Below are positions 12,301-24,745 of a stretch of DNA of 64,000 bases, in pieces. Each line of letters starts with the position of its first letter. Position 1 is the stretch's first letter. A model generated the notes under the pieces. That model did not search any database. It saw nothing but the letters and a program-made list of their open reading frames with translations, and had not been told where the DNA came from. Origin of the DNA: Straminergon stramineum (lineage: Eukaryota > Streptophyta > Bryopsida > Hypnales > Calliergonaceae); NCBI GenBank assembly GCA_963920665.1, contig OY987266.1, forward strand, positions 23,424,248 to 23,488,247, read 5' to 3'. Position numbers and translations under genes: made by a program.

Positions 12301-13825
12301 TTGGACCTCATATTTAGTTGAATGTTCATAACTACATATTGCTTCTCTTGTTTGGGATTTTCCATCTACTTAGGACCTATTCTTGTTTTCTCCTTTTAAG
12401 CCAAGAGATTCTATCATTGCATTGTTCTTCTATATTTAAACTCCTTTCATATTCTTAAACGTCCATTGGTTGCTTATAAGATGTTTTATACTTCCAAGGA
12501 CATCCATAGAACATTCAAGATCTTCCTTGTGAGAGGCCAAAAGGCTCCAAACACCTTTAATGATGATCCTCACTTGCCATCTCTTACACTAATTAGCTTC
12601 AGCAATTTCAAAAAACTAATTGTTTGAATACAATGAACACTTCAATCAAATAAAATATACAAATGAAAGATAAATGACTCTTCATCACTATTTTATGTAA
12701 TAGTAATTAATGAGAGTATAATGTCTTGCCAACACTAATCACTTCAATACAATGACAATAGAAAATTTGTTCCAAATTGTAGCAAGCAAATGGAAGACAC
12801 AAGAGTTTTGTGTTTATATTCTTTTTTCCTTTTTGAAGAAATATTATCTTGTTTTTTTGCGGAAAATTAATAACTCTTCATAAACAATATTCTATCTTTA
12901 GAAACAAAACCTCCAAAACAATGATTGCATCTATCAAATAAAATGACAATTGGTGCAAATTGAGACAAAATTATTCAATTGCAATTGGGTGTGAGGTATA
13001 TTGCACCCCTTGCATGTCATGACATTAAGAAAATGTACTTGAAAGTTTTATTTAGACCTTCTTAGTTAGTCTCTTAACAATGAAGAGATGCAAGGATCAC
13101 AATGATTGAATTCATATAAGTTTACAATCTTTAAGTTGTTTTTACCAATATAAGTAATAGTGTAAATGTATAGGTAGAAGAGAATTTATATATAAATGGA
13201 TTTTGAATTTATTCTTGGGAATGTAGAAAAGTGCTTTGTAGTCTACCCATTTGCGTCAAAGTCAACAATTGTAGAGTTGTAACATGTGGCCATGATTACA
13301 TAGTCATCTCAATTGATAGGTGATAATTTACCTAAAAATGGATGATCAAGGGAGATTGTAGGGTTTTTTTGTACAATTAAAGTAATTTTTCTCCAAGATA
13401 TGATCAAATTAAAGGGTCATTTCAAGAAACACCTACCGGTTTTGTTTCAAAATTGGTCTAGTACTATGAATACTATGACTTTTGGAATATTTTTAAAAAA
13501 TGAAATAAAATTTGAATAATTTGTAAAGCATACCAAATAGTATGTGTGAAAATTTAGGCCTAGAAAATTTTATTTCTAAAAGTTATGAGAAAAAAAAGAG
13601 CGATTGAAAACGCAAAAAATAGATAATTTGGAATTTGATTTTTTTTAAATTATAAATTATAAATTATAAGCTTGAAGATGCTTCTTCTCAACCATTTGCT
13701 TCTTTAGGAAATAAAATTGTGTTCTTTGAACGTGTGCAAAGGTAATGCACTTTGAGCACATGTAGAAGGTGGATGTTTTACTATTTTAGAAAATATTGTA
13801 AGCTTATGTAACTTTAGCATAAATG
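9381..13825. other. AT-rich spacer without recognised genes
   Basis: No ORF here carries a motif I can name. The longest (10968-11432 plus, 154 codons) has leucine/phenylalanine-rich, low-complexity composition and no similarity I recognise. I found no convincing terminal repeats. This is probably old, decayed transposon DNA. Confidence 0.45.
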
Positions 13826-13979
13826 GTGAATTTCATTAAAATGGCGATATTATTCTACCACTTCTGACATATTCCATGTCATTTTAATGGAATGCCATGC
13901 AATTTCCAACATATTTTGCACCATTTTAATGGAATGTTGTGCCATTTTATTGCAATACCACTATTTCAATGAAATTCAC
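13826..13979. mobile_element. Foldback MITE, family 'ATTTCATTAAAATGGCG', copy 1
   Basis: The left end GTGAATTTCATTAAAATGGC is mirrored on the other strand by the right end GTGAATTTCATTGAAATAGT. The interior also contains further inverted copies of the CATTTTAATGGAATG motif, so most of the 154 bp can fold back. Related copies lie at 20234-20343 and, more distantly, 15739-15911. It is non-coding and would depend on a transposase elsewhere. Confidence 0.6.
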
Positions 13980-14039
13980 TATATAAGTCCTTGAACCCCA
14001 ATTTTCAAATTCCCATTTTTGGGTTGGAAATAATACAAA

Positions 14040-14180
14040 AATAAAATGGACAAGGTAAACGTCCAATTGGGGGTAGTTGAAAAATAGTAAACTAATTTAG
14101 AAAATTTGGAAAAAATTACTCAATGTCTAAAACTGCCACATGTACCCTCATTTCAACAAAGAGCTCATATCCTTACGATT
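14040..14180. repeat. Dispersed repeat, copy related to 58508-58645
   Basis: Blocks such as AAAAAATTACTCAAT and CACATGTACC occur in the same order and spacing, and on the same strand, in this segment and at 58508-58645, together with GTCCAATTGGGGG versus ATCCAATTAGGAG. The two are diverged copies of one unidentified repeat. Confidence 0.55.
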
Positions 14181-15738
14181 CCCAATACATAAAGGTAGAG
14201 AATATTGGCTGTGTAGAAATCTGGTTCTAGTGAGGTGTGATTATGTAGTCTAAAAATGGGATTTGAAAGCAAAGTTTTTGGGATTCTTCATGCATAAATT
14301 GCAGGGAATTTTGAAGTTGTTTTTTAAGGCGGCCTACTATGATAAATGGGTAGAGATGCATGAATCAATCATGCCTACAATTCATGAAATCACTGATATG
14401 CAAATGTGGAGTTCACAGCGGCAAGGTAGATTTGCATATATAATCTTGACTTGTGGAGCAACTCTTAAATGCATGTACCAATTCATGGCAATTCCTATTC
14501 CACAATCACGAGGCCTAAGGTAACTTAGTTTATGAATTGGAGGACACCGTACCATGAAAGCATATGGTGGAGGTGGGGAAACATAGATGCTACCCACAGT
14601 ATCCTAAAATTGCGGATATATTATGCTTGTGAAAGGTCTAAGCTCGCAATTGATATGTTGTTTTCAATCTGCTATTGTTCGCCATTTTCATGCCAAAGAT
14701 ACGTTTCAAGAGATTGAGGATAAGTTCAAGATTCATCAAAGGACGGGTGAACTTGAGCTTTCTCCTTCCCTTTGGACATTGTTCTTGCAGATTTTACAAA
14801 CATCTTTGAAACAGAATATTCATGTTTTTGGCACAAGTTTGTGTCACTTGTTTCCGATTTCAGAGAGTGAATCCATTGTCGAAGACCTGTGGAGTGGCTC
14901 AAAATGTAACATGCTAGGGTACAAAACTTGTGCACTAGTTGCATTCTGCAACATAAGCCAATAATTGTGCATTGGCCGATTCTCTGCTGTGATGCTGTGA
15001 TGTTCCAGGTTAGTTACTGCTTAACAAGTGGAAAGAACTTAACTTCAATTTTCAAACCAAGTACATGGAAACCATATACATAGAAACCATTAATCGCTCA
15101 TTGTTTTGCAGTTATCCAGTGGTTGCCAAAGGATACTACGTACACTGATAGGCGATGACACTTTTGATAGTGTTTCCTATGACAGTTAAGAGTATTAAGA
15201 GCAGTTATGTGCAAGAGTTTCCCTTGGGTGCTTAAGAATGGTATGTGTAAGAGTTTTCCCTACGATGATTTCACATTGATTTTCGAGCATCTTCCTTGTG
15301 ACAATCATGTGCTAGTGAACCCGGCTGGTGAAATCTAAAGATGTTTCGAGGAAATGCAAACTATATTCCACTTCCTCTAAAATGAATCGAGGTATTCCCT
15401 CTCACAACATAATGTGGATGATGTCATGTGTAAGATTGATTTCCCTTTTATAGCACAGGGAATGTGTCCGGAGCACATTGTGGAGAGCAGTCACAGCAAG
15501 TTCCAAACTGAATGCTACGATGATTTTCTCTATCAAGGGCAAGAATCGTAACAATAGACCATTCGATCAGTCCCCGTTTTTCATAGGTACTAGGTCGATC
15601 GACCGGTACGTTTATTTATCGATCCGTTGTTTCGAAGCTTGTAGTTTTACACTCGAGAGTCATTCGAGGGTCGGAAGTCGAAATCTTCGGCCTTCTCACA
15701 ATCAGAAGAGGCGTTCGTTCGAGAGAATCGCAGAAACA
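14181..15738. other. Region with fragmentary ORFs, possibly a decayed coding sequence
   Basis: Between 14263 and 14964 the plus strand has three adjoining ORFs (14263-14523, 14532-14717, 14623-14964) with ordinary, non-repetitive amino-acid composition, such as DTFQEIEDKFKIHQRTGELE. They may be pieces of one broken gene, but I recognise no domain. The stretch 15400-15740 is less AT-rich and holds clustered CGA-containing words with no gene identified. Confidence 0.3.
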
Positions 15739-15911
15739 GATATTTCGTTAAAATGGCGGTATTCATACGCCATTTTTTCATTTATTTTCTAGGACAGGTG
15801 TAGATTTCAGACCACACCGTCTGAAATCTAGGAATTGTATACATTTCAGACCGCGCGGTCTGAACCTCAAAGTGCCAAGTTTGTGGAATATCGCCGTTTT
15901 AACGAAATATC
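15739..15911. mobile_element. Foldback MITE, family 'ATTTCGTTAAAATGGCG'
   Basis: The ends GATATTTCGTTAAAATGGCG and, on the other strand, GATATTTCGTTAAAACGGCG are near-perfect inverted repeats. Inside are two further palindromes: GATTTCAGAC..GTCTGAAATC (about 15804-15830) and the perfect TTCAGACCGCGCGGTCTGAA (about 15845-15864). The terminal repeat resembles those at 13826 and 20234, so it may be a divergent member of that family. Confidence 0.6.
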
Positions 15912-15915
15912 CGTT

Positions 15916-16040
15916 ATATTGGGTTCCCGATGATAAAATTCCCTGTGAGTCTCACTTTTCCCGGTGTTCCCACTTCCCAGTGTATTACACACCGGGGAAA
16001 GTGAAACTCACCGGGAATTTTAACACCGGGAACCCAATAT
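15916..16040. mobile_element. Near-perfect 125-bp foldback element
   Basis: The left arm begins ATATTGGGTTCCCGATGATA and the right arm, on the opposite strand, ATATTGGGTTCCCGGTGTTA. The match runs inward through AAAATTCCC, GTGAG and TTTCCC, GGTGT for about 55 bp per arm with a very short loop. It starts a few bases after the preceding MITE. As RNA it would be a long hairpin. It may be a MITE or the source of small RNAs. Confidence 0.65.
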
Positions 16041-18828
16041 GAGTTTCCTGTGATTGTGATGCGCCCCACGGATCGGAGTCGCCAAATAAGGGAACGTACT
16101 CATTCCGAAGCTTTGCATTCTCCCCCACCATCTTCACCATGCGCGAAAGCTTTGCAATGCCATCTGAAACCGAAGCAATTTTAATTGATTTGCCAACCGA
16201 AACCTTCGATTGGCCAAGTTGAGTTTCAAATTTATATCCATGTATTATGCATTTTGGAGCCTTGGAAACTTGAACATCCTCTTTGGGGGCACTAGTAAAG
16301 TTGGACACATCTTGGATTAAATTTTGGACGCCCACCCAAAAAATTTGCCTCTCTAATTAAATTGTGTCAATGGAGTCTGCATTCGTTAACCTGACTGTCT
16401 GGTGACAGTCCTGTAACTATGAGAGATTTTGAATGTGTGACAAGTGTGCTATACACAATGATAGCTAGTGTGGCAAGTATGCGTGCAGGACATTCCAAAA
16501 TGTCGATTACAGGATGACACATTATTAACCCTTCATCGTCCAAATTTTTTTTTATTTAACATCCAAATTCGTTTTTTGAAATTTTGAGTGCATCTTCATA
16601 CAATGATGTTATTTAGCTCAATTTTATCAAAATGGTCATAGAGCAAGGTTTTTTTTTTCAGATTTAAGCATTAGTTTGGATGTTTGAGTAATTATATGCC
16701 CAAACACAATATAAGCTTTGCCCAGAAGCACTCTATTCATCATTCAACACAAAATTTATTTGACCTCGGAGCGTTTAGGGGTTAAAGAGGCCTGAGTATG
16801 AAATTCTCTGCCCCAAAATATTGTAAGTTCCGATTAGGTAGTCATAAAATCAGTGTTGTCTGTGGCAATGGTGGAAAACAGTTGACACTAGGATAATATC
16901 TTGAGAATTCGTCAAGTCTGCATACTTTGACAAATTTCTGCACCCCATCTACATATTCCAACTCGAGGGCTAGAAATAATATATAACAACTGTCAACAAA
17001 ATAAACCTTGCTTTCATTCAGAATACATCATGTCAAAAGTGAGCACTCATCGCCAGAGAATTACAAGAATTACGTGTAATCTTCTGCATATTGAACCACT
17101 ATAAACTTGCACACTCAGTGTAAACAGGAGAATGAAACCTATCAAGAAATCAGCAAGAGAAAAAGTAGTCATGTTTCCCAACCATTTTGCACACAATTCT
17201 TACCCAATTGGGACAAAAGAAAATACCATGCAATGCTAGAAGCCAAAGTTCGAAAAACCCTACATTCAATTACAACTACCGTGTCTGTGTCTGATACAAA
17301 AATTAGTATACCAGACAAGAACTTCAACATTTCAATACCTCAGTACAAAAGATATAGACCAAATCATTGAGAGTTATTGCGTGGCATTTGTGGCAAAGAA
17401 TTTTTTCAGTGGATTGAGCTGACCGGATCACAGGTGAGTTAGTGTTGTCTTCAGGCCTTACATATACAGTTGGGTGACTTGTATCGCTGATACTCCCTCC
17501 AACGTATATAAATCTAGAGCTCTTTTTTTGAGCCACAGGATTTAAATCTCCTAGAAGGAATGTGATTCTTAGGTATGAAGTATGTTCCTTGCAAAACAGG
17601 TAATTAATGCTTGAGCAATTGAAGAAGCTTGAGAGGGTATACTTCGCAAATCTTTAGAAACTCTGAAGTGGTTCTTGAAGCTAAGCAAGAAGACCCCAGA
17701 GCAGCCAAGCAAGTTCATGCTTGCGTCACCAAGCATAGAATTGAATAGAATAGAGCATCTGGAACATATCCAGCATTTTACAGTAGTAAATCAAATGAGG
17801 GAGATTAGAGAGTATAACTTATGCATGCTTCATGTTTGCTGGCTTCAGAGGAAGGATCCATCTTTTTTGTTGAACCTGCAGGCTACAACTGAAGATTGTT
17901 ATAATTAACACAATTCAGCAGCAGATGCAGAAGAAGTTTGTATGAGACAATGTGTGCAATTACTTATTTGAGCATCCTCAAGGCATAATTATATATGCGA
18001 GCCCATCAGCTCTAAAATGGTCCCGGAAGTTCATGGATCAGACATGGTGGCTTCAAATCAGATCTGCGCTGCGTAAAATGTACACAATGTTCGGTTTTTG
18101 AGTCCTGTGCCTGAGGCCAATGCACTTGCTTAAACTTTTGCGACGAGTGGAACTTCCAACGAATACCCAACTGGCTCCTTTTGGTGAAATGGAATGGGAG
18201 AACGAGGATGGAATCACGTGGACTGATGAGATGATTCACTGACGACTTCCACAACATTGTCGTGAGGGTGAAGCATCTGAATTTTTCATCACCATTGAAT
18301 GAAACCGGAAGATGCCTTCACATGTGCGAGCATCCGGAAGTCCTGCACACAAAAAGAGGCTTTGGAAGGTCCAAAGACCTTTTAACTTAAGCCATGCCCT
18401 TGACACAGGATTTAAGCCTAGGTCAAATCTGCGGTTCACAGCATGACAGCAATGCTATAAAAGCAGGACTGCAAGTACTGTACTATATAGCTAGCTGGTC
18501 CACTTGTATGCAACATTGCTGTGTGCACCTAAGTTATGATAAGCTTAACTTAACTTAATTAGTTTTGGACAGAATGGAGGACACACAGTTCATTCACTTG
18601 GACTTCTGTGATGATTGGTGGACTGCAGTGGCTTCTGCAACTTAGATGTGGGTCTGAAACTCCAGTAACTTTCGTCTTCAGGTAGTGATAAGATCCATGA
18701 CTTTGGTGGTGGTAATGGATAAGGTAAGGTATATCACCTATTTCCAGCAATGTTAAGCGTTTTAGCTTATGTCTGATTGAGCGATGGTGGGCAGCGATAA
18801 CTTTCTCTCATCAAGGATTAAAAGTATG
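16041..18828. other. Less AT-rich region, no gene assigned
   Basis: The minus strand is open from about 16335 to 16041 with coding-like composition (for example SDGIAKLSRMVKMVGENAKL) before running into the foldback element; this could be an exon or gene fragment but I recognise no domain. Another minus ORF (17536-17324) and several mid-GC stretches up to 18750 look like unique, possibly transcribed DNA. I could not build a gene model. Confidence 0.3.
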
Positions 18829-19210
18829 GTAGAACCTCCCATGATCAGCCAAGGCCCATGGTCAATACATAGGTAATGGGAAATTCAACAAAGAGATGAC
18901 CAATAAGTAACCATTAGTTTTTTGGTTCCCACCATCTTCCAACCATCACTGTTATGACACATGTGCTTCTTTTTAAGAGCCAACTTAGTCTTTAGATGAG
19001 CAGTGATGGAAGAATCTATGTATTGGGGATGGGAGCAGGTCAACTTTTGGCTTCTAAAATTCATAACAATTTGAATTCCAGGAAAGAAATTATGAAAATT
19101 TGACAATGCCCATCATTTCTATCTCTCTACATGGCAAAAATTTAACAATGCCTTCTACTATTCTAGATCATGCACAAAATGCTTAAGTGGCTAGTAATGG
19201 GCGGTTCTAC
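18829..19210. mobile_element. TIR element, uninterrupted copy of the 34727-35491 family
   Basis: The ends GTAGAACCTCCCATGATCAG and, on the other strand, GTAGAACCGCCCATTACTAG are inverted repeats. The 382-bp body matches 34727-35491 almost throughout, for example TGTTATGACACATGTGCTT and ATGAAAATTTGACAATGCCC. This copy lacks the ~400-bp insertion present in the other, so it serves as the empty-site reference. It is non-coding. Confidence 0.7.
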
Positions 19211-20233
19211 TATAATGAAGATTGTAATAGTTTTTGCTAATTTTTCATCAAGTTTAGAATTAGTAAAAATTAAGGAAGTATAGATTACAAACCAACCAGT
19301 TCTTGATGTATAGGCAAACCTATCTCCAAGAAGTGCAAAATTAAATTGTGTTATTAAAGGTGTCAATTTGCTATTGGTCACACAAAAAGTTTCACTGTGA
19401 TATTTGTCATACAATAATGAAGTTGCTAAACCACATTTTATTCCCGTCAATTCACGAAAATAGGTCACCCTATATTGTGCAAATGGGGCCATCATCAAAA
19501 ATAGGTGATATTCCTTAGATATCACTTGAAAGTGAAGGAGATATATATTGAGTCTAGCAGCTTGTCCTAGAGAGATTGGCTAAAGATGAGGGTTGCCTCC
19601 CAAGTCCCTAACTTGTGGTGTATAGTATTGACAACAATTCAAGAATTATAAATTGAGAACCAGCTCTTTGCCCTCCATTACAAAATATTTGAAGTTGGTT
19701 ACAGCAAGGAGATATTTCTGCTCACCCAACAATAGAACAATAATTTGTGTTTACAAGATCTTTCAATTGTGTCCAAACAAATACAAGATAAACTAATTTC
19801 ATTGGAAGACATTTGAAGGCATGAAGAGGTCACGAGTTATTTGGAGTTCCCAAGTTGTGGGAACTCACCACATCAGTAGTATGACGTAGTACAGTCACTA
19901 CCACTTCAAAAAAAATTTATTTTAAAAAAATAAAAATTATTTTTTTTCCAAAAATTTGGAAATTTAGCCCATTATGGGCTAGTTCCCAATTTCTAACAGC
20001 ATAAGGAACAATGTAGGGAACAACCTTGAAACAGGCTCTTAAAGACCTCAATTGTCCTCTAATGGATCTTTCATCACTTCAAGGACGATGCGTATTCTAT
20101 TAGTGATGGTTGTTTTTGCAATTTGAAGTAATTGTGACAACTGATATGAGATGCATCAATGGATCAACTTCTCTAAACTCTTTATCATGCTTGATGATCT
20201 TTGATTTATGTAGGGAATAGATTGCCTTGATAA

Positions 20234-20343
20234 GCAATTTCATTAAAATGGCGGTATGATGGTAAAATGGCATGGAATATGTTAGGAATTGCACAACATT
20301 CCATCAAAATGGCAGAATAATACTGCCATTTTAATAAAATTGC
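20234..20343. mobile_element. Foldback MITE, family 'ATTTCATTAAAATGGCG', copy 2
   Basis: The left end GCAATTTCATTAAAATGGCG is mirrored by GCAATTTTATTAAAATGGCA on the other strand. The 110-bp body includes GGTAAAATGGCATGGAATATG and resembles 13826-13979. Non-coding. Confidence 0.6.
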
Positions 20344-20715
20344 CTATCTTGCTTGTAATTGCTTTTTCCTTTTTTTGTTCTCTCAAATTTAAAATAATTG
20401 TATCATACTATTGAAGATTATAACCTTAAAGAATTTAGGATACAATCCACTTGCTATGTCATCCAAAAAATTTGAAACAACTTGCAATAGATGCAACTCC
20501 ATTTTTCTTTCCAAAAAATTTACTAAAAATATTTCAAGAAGTTTGATATTCCAAAAATTGAAACTAGCTCTTAAATGGTCTCTTTATGCAACTCCTATCT
20601 TACACATTACAAACAAAATTGTCACGTCACGTATATATTTGATTGGACAACAATCCAAACTGCATGCCCCTATTCTTGGTTCTCTAGTCTATGACACTAA
20701 AACTTTTGCACACTT

Positions 20716-20898
20716 ACTATAAGAAATCTATGCTATTCTAGGTAATGTTTCCTTGTTAAATCTAACACAATGGTATTGAAAATAATGCAGATTTACAAAA
20801 CTATGACTAAAATAATGTTGAAAGTCTATTATTTCCTCTACAACTGTGTTAGATTTAACAAGAAAACATCACCTAGAATAACATAGATTTTTTGTAGA
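20716..20898. mobile_element. Foldback MITE with ~55-bp inverted arms
   Basis: The left arm contains AAATCTATGCTATTCTAGGT and TTGTTAAATCTAACACA; the right arm on the other strand contains AAATCTATGTTATTCTAGGT and the same TTGTTAAATCTAACACA. The outer ends (ACTATAAGAAA / CTACAAAAAA) are loosely CACTA-like. About 70 bp of unrelated sequence forms the loop. Confidence 0.6.
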
Positions 20899-22266
20899 GA
20901 TGGAATTTTACAAAAATAAAATCATTCAAATATTTGAAAAACTATCATCAAATACTAACAAATTCTACACACCTAAAATGTTTCCCAAAGTAAATCTTCA
21001 AAGAAGCAAAAATCACTAAGGCATATTCCTCTAGTTGTCCCAAGAGGAACAAAAATGTCTTTTTAAGGGTTAACTCACCTCACCTCACCTCATAGTCCAA
21101 GACCAAATCCAATACTCCCACATTAACTTAAGAGAGGCAACCCATTTCCAACCACTTAAACAATTATACCTATTTGGAGGGCGAGTTTCTTTGGGGGGGG
21201 GATTTCTTAATGTGCAAAAATAGAGTTAAGAAGGTTTCTATAATTTTTTACATTTTTATTTCTCAAAACATAATTACTATGAATTTTTGAGCAAAAGATT
21301 CAGTTCCTCTTACTCTGGACATATAGAACTTCCTATATCCAACCAAAGTCTAGTTGCAAAATCCACCAAGGATTGGTTGCAATATTGAGAGTGTTATAAA
21401 ACAATCACAATGTCCCACAACTGCACCAGGAACTATGCTGTAATTCATCACTATCATCTCCTCTTGCGTGGAAAGAGAATAGCCTACATTGCTAGCAGGG
21501 AGCGGTGATCAAGAACAGATTGCCTCCCATAAGGGCCTCTTGCCATGTGGGCTGGGCCGGTAAAGTTCCTCAAGAAATCTACAAAGTTGAAGTTTGCAAA
21601 CACAATGCTATGTGGATCTGGTGCATGAAGAGAGATCAAGTTAGAATTTCACACGTATCGATTGCTTTAGGATTGGCCAATCTCTCCCAATGGGATTGTC
21701 CACCGATTTCGATGAAACTTGAAATCCTCCTTTTCCGCTCACCGAGACCAGCAAGACAACAATGGGTGGGATCTTCTTGTCTTCTAGTGCTATTTCTACC
21801 CGCCCGGCTCCTAACATGGCCTGAGGCCCTCAACTAAAGTTCTCAACCGGCAGCCCCCGAAGAGTCAGTTGCTTTGCATGGCCAACGCCTATGCGTCAGT
21901 CCTTTCCACATGTCAGGACGTCGTCTGCGTGTTCCATGTTCCGTTGTGAATACGTGGTAGGAGTCTATTTGTCCCGCAGAGGCCGGGCAATCAGAGAGGG
22001 TTGAGTGCACTCAGTACTGTCGACCTATCGTAAGTTAACGTACCTTAACCTTACCTGAAGCTTATGAGTGATAGTGATAGTAGTCTCGCTTCTCTTCCGT
22101 CGGTTGCCTGCCTGCCTGCCTGCATTTGGGATGGTTCTGAGTTCTGACTCCTCCCACTTCTCTGTAACTGAAGTTGTGGAAGAGGCACTCACAGTCCCAC
22201 TTGCCGCTTTGCAGAACTGAACTCAAATCTCAACTAAGTTAAACTGAACTGTAAGCTTAGAGTAAC
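20899..22266. other. Spacer with a GC-richer block at 21.4-22.3 kb
   Basis: The first half is AT-rich. From about 21420 the composition changes and ORFs of about 110 codons appear on both strands (21505-21837 plus; 21833-21636 minus), but neither has a recognisable motif. Small simple motifs occur, such as (TGCC)n near 22107 and (GATC)n near 22294. Confidence 0.35.
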
Positions 22267-22443
22267 TTAAAGGCTGAACCCGTCTCCTGTGAGATCGATC
22301 GATCGATCAACTGGAACTGGGCGGGATGCTCAATACCGGTACTTCTTCCCGGCAGGCACATGGCATGTTGAGTTTCAAAGTGACAGAAATGGGGACTTTC
22401 AAGTGCACAGACACTCACGCCTCCTCGAAATTAACTTATGTTC
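22267..22443 (+). repeat. Duplicated segment, copy 1
   Basis: The words AAGGCTGAACC, GGCACATGGCATGTT, GGGACTTTCAAGT and CCTCGAAATTAA occur in the same order here and at 24746-24883. The two copies flank the dead Tc1/mariner element and about 900 bp of other sequence. Confidence 0.65.
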
Positions 22444-22689
22444 AAACTGGGAAGCTTAAAGGGAGATTGGAGAGTCCGGACTGAAAAAGTCCAGATTCTG
22501 ATAGACTAGCCAGGGTCCAAAAAAGCATTCTGAAATCGGAACAAAAACTAGAAACTTCCGTCGAAAAGCTCCTGAGGGTAGGCTCAAAAATTCATCAAGC
22601 TGTAAGGCATTGGAGAGATGCTAGACTCTAGTTTACAATTTAATAAGTTTATGTTACAAAAGTTTAGTACTTCGTACTACATATCATAA

Positions 22690-22690
<1 letters not shown>

Positions 22691-22786
<96 letters not shown>
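22691..22786. repeat. (ATT)n microsatellite
   Basis: About 32 uninterrupted ATT repeats, directly abutting the 3' end of the decayed Tc1/mariner transposase. Confidence 0.97.
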
Positions 22787-23850
22787 TGGACACCTTTTGT
22801 TGAAATAATTGTTTGCACTCTATCAAGCACACTTGTAAATGAAGGTATGGAGTTGCTCCAAAGTTATTGTATTCCTCGTTGATTGAATAGTTTGCATCAT
22901 GGATTTCTTCCTTATTTCTTGGTCCACAACAATTTTGCAACAAATCTTTGACAATCTTCCATACATAGTCAAATATGGAGTTCAAGTTTAGAGAGTTTGT
23001 GGGTTGGATAAGTTTTGTCACACCATGAGCTTGTTTCCATTGCAATGGAAGTAAATTGTGGTGGATTGGAGCACCATCTTCCATAAATGACAATTGCCCA
23101 AGGAAATTCTGCAAAAACTAAAACCCAATTAACATCCCCTTCAATCATAAATAAGAGTCATAAAATCGCTTGTTCTCTTTTACATTTGGAGGTGAAATAA
23201 CAAGAGGGCATTTATTAGAGCCACTAAATGCACCCCAAACCATTACTGAAGTACAAGGCTAAACTTGAAAGATGGTGCTATACAAACCCATACATTCCTT
23301 TCATATGATTTTTTCTACTCTAATTTGCCTTGAATACTTACCACTTGTTTCATATGATGACTTGTCTAACCAAATCACATTGCACCAATCCCCAAAATTT
23401 TACCTTTCATGAGCTTGGGCAAATGCAAGTTGCAAGCCCATTTGCTTTATGTTTGTCATTAAGATAGGGCTTTCTTGGTGCAATGCAATTTCTAAAGTCC
23501 ATCTCACGCACATATGACCATGTTGTATTGTGACATACATTCAAGTGGCTTGATATTTCCAACAATGGTTGTTTTCTATTATCTATAACAAAACATGACA
23601 ACATCCTAGCACCACAATCAAACATTCTTTGATGCCTACCACATTGATATTTTGAAGACTCTACACTTCTACAAACCTTCCAATGTGTCAAAACAATAGA
23701 AATGGTTGAGTAAAGAACATTCAAGACTATTCTTATGTCCTTGCATTTCGTCCCACCTTCACACATCCCCACAATATGACTCTTCTCCTTACTCAACATT
23801 CTATATGTCATGGGGCTCAATCTAACCTCTCGAGAGCTTGTCAATTGATC
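22787..23850 (-). pseudogene. Decayed Tc1/mariner-type transposase
   Basis: Read on the minus strand, the domains come in the right order for a Tc1/mariner (IS630 superfamily) DDE transposase. First is an N-terminal DNA-binding part of about 145 codons (23844-23407) with two helix-turn-helix-like blocks. After a frame change comes DWCNVIWLDKSSYE with SRQIRV (about 23385-23300), equivalent to the 'VIWSDES' block holding the first catalytic Asp. Then comes MVWGAFSG (23243-23220), and then FMEDGAPIHH (about 23085), the second Asp block. Finally TNSLNLNSIFDYVW replaces the usual 'SPDLNPIENLW', so the third acidic residue is lost. Frameshifts and stops separate the blocks, so the enzyme is dead. 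The element ends were not found; the right end abuts (ATT)n. Confidence 0.8.
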
Positions 23851-24745
23851 TTATGACAACAAAAAGAATAGTCAAACAAGGCCAAAAACAACAATTCCCT
23901 TCTATGCAAGCTAACATCTTATAATGTTGCTAACTATAGTGCATTCAAATTTGATGTCCCCCTTTGACTTTGAACCTTTAAGCAATATGAACTACAATGA
24001 ACTATTGCCATAGACGCATGCACAAGCAATTCTAGGAGCTCAACAATCAAAAGATCCATCAATTTATAAACTCATGACAACACATTTTACTAAAGCTTTA
24101 GAGCATTGCCACCCATAGACGCCAAAGCTAGCCGGCCCATTCTAAAGCATAGCCGGCCTCCAAGACATGCCCCATGGCACACCCAACCAGGGATGAAAAG
24201 AGCCTAGTCACTCCAAAAATCTCTCAGCAAACAATATGACACCATCCCCACCATGCTTGTTATTTTGTTGCTTGATCTTGTGAGTTTGTTGCATTGTAGA
24301 CCACAAAACATCATATCTTGCATTTTTTTAATCAATTGGTATATTGATTAGCTCCTTAGTCTGCCTAGTCATTAAAGCTTTGAAATTGTCTTGTTTTGGT
24401 GTGTCTTGAGGGTGGGGATGACTAGCCAAGGGATAGAAGAAGCCCAAGAGTTGCAAGGTTCATGCCACCGCATTTCCCTAGCCTTGTTTGGGATGAATGG
24501 ATAGTGATGCTCTTAGAATCATATTCTCTAACAGATCACTACATTTTTCCCCATGATTGATTGATGGGAATTAATGACCACTGAGGACGTGACAAATTGC
24601 AATTAAAGGTGGTCCGAATCAAGGGAGCTTGATCCGGACGATTTTTCAGCTCAACAGAGTGCAGGCTTTTCGCATGAAACGGCAAAGCCCCCACACTGAG
24701 CAAGAATTGGAATTATTTTTGGACCCCCTCCTGAGTCCTGACCAG
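23851..24745. other. Spacer between dead transposase and duplicated segment
   Basis: Mixed composition with GC-richer patches (such as two GCCGGCC-containing words near 24130-24160). No ORF, terminal repeat or RNA gene was recognised. Confidence 0.4.

Noticed and set aside
22107..22124. (TGCC)n and (GATC)n words as regulatory arrays
   Set aside because: Only four or so units each; typical short simple repeats.
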